Source: Cloacimonetes bacterium UBA6081 (lineage in GTDB: Bacteria > Cloacimonadota > Cloacimonadia > Cloacimonadales > Cloacimonadaceae). From it: DNA of 5,534 nt. The number at the start of each line of letters is the position of its first letter. Within the stretch, counting starts at the first letter, position 1. Location: assembly GCA_002428685.1 (NCBI GenBank), contig DIXL01000105.1, forward strand, positions 1 to 5,534, in the 5' to 3' direction. Under the pieces are notes generated by a model, which did not search any database, was not told the origin of the DNA, and saw only the letters and a program-made list of their open reading frames with translations. The position numbers were made by a program, and so were the translations under genes. Shown here piece after piece: positions 5,451 through 5,534 of the stretch.

Positions 5451-5478
5451 CAGAGAAAAGCAGAGAAAAGCAGAGAAG
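5451..5478 (+). repeat. Tandem repeat of cagagaaaag (nearly three units)
   Basis: CAGAGAAAAG occurs exactly at 5451-5460 and 5461-5470, followed by a degenerate third copy starting CAGAGAAG at 5471. The unit is purine-rich on this strand and lies in noncoding DNA after the operon. Short cagag-type repeats of this kind are seen between genes in several environmental bacterial genomes; no function is evident. Confidence 0.7.
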
Positions 5479-5490
5479 ATATTTACAAAG

Positions 5491-5516
5491 AGTAAAAGAG
5501 TAAAAGAGAAAAAGAG
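5491..5516 (+). repeat. Tandem repeat of agtaaaag (three units, last imperfect)
   Basis: AGTAAAAG stands at 5491-5498 and 5499-5506, then AGAAAAAG at 5507-5514 and a trailing AG. With the preceding decamer repeat it makes an almost pure A/G tract of about 65 bases (5451-5516) interrupted by a TATTTAC stretch. It probably arises by replication slippage. No gene is visible in the final 140 bases of the window. Confidence 0.65.
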
Positions 5517-5534
5517 TTTTTGTAACATAGCTTT

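Noticed and set aside
1..5534. CRISPR array, insertion sequence, rRNA or tRNA gene
   Set aside because: No regularly spaced palindromic repeats with unique spacers, no transposase or terminal inverted repeats, and no RNA gene cores were found on either strand.

Overview
The window looks like chromosomal DNA of an uncultured or anaerobic bacterium. Shine-Dalgarno-like sites, GTG/ATG starts and tight 1- to 4-base overlaps are present. The protein style (LysA-like and SLC14-like sequences of moderate GC) and the purine-rich cagagaaaag intergenic repeats suggest a member of the FCB group such as Cloacimonadota. That placement is a guess from general impression, not from a diagnostic marker.

Layout: bases 1-168 are the 3' end of a gene whose last 55 codons carry a tetratricopeptide (TPR) repeat. 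Bases 169 to about 518 hold no convincing gene. They contain a recurring AGATTTCG motif, a perfect TATAAT box and a leader with two mutually exclusive hairpins, one of whose strands could also pair with the first ribosome binding site. Bases 519-5390 are a compact four-gene plus-strand operon: (1) a PqqD-like small protein (peptide-recognition fold), (2) an ATP-grasp carboxylate-amine ligase, (3) a fold-III PLP decarboxylase related to diaminopimelate decarboxylase LysA, and (4) a 731-residue fusion of an SLC14-type urea transporter/channel with an M23 metallopeptidase domain and an unassigned C-terminal region. Consecutive genes overlap by 1 base (TGATG) or 4 bases (ATGA, twice), so they are almost certainly cotranscribed and translationally coupled. 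Bases 5391-5534 contain a weak terminator-like hairpin followed by two short purine-rich tandem repeats.

How the genes may work together (inference): PqqD-like proteins bind leader peptides and present them to modifying enzymes. The decarboxylase begins with a roughly 35-residue extension containing YTAPYI, which fits the YxxPx(L/I) pattern that PqqD-like recognition elements read in lasso-peptide precursors. The ATP-grasp enzyme would form an amide or peptide bond, the decarboxylase would remove an alpha-carboxylate from an amino acid or peptide-linked amino acid, and the channel-peptidase would move and/or trim the product. No radical SAM enzyme and no separate precursor peptide gene is visible. 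This combination is the best candidate in the window for an undescribed biosynthetic or peptide-modification system. The substrates and product cannot be read from sequence.
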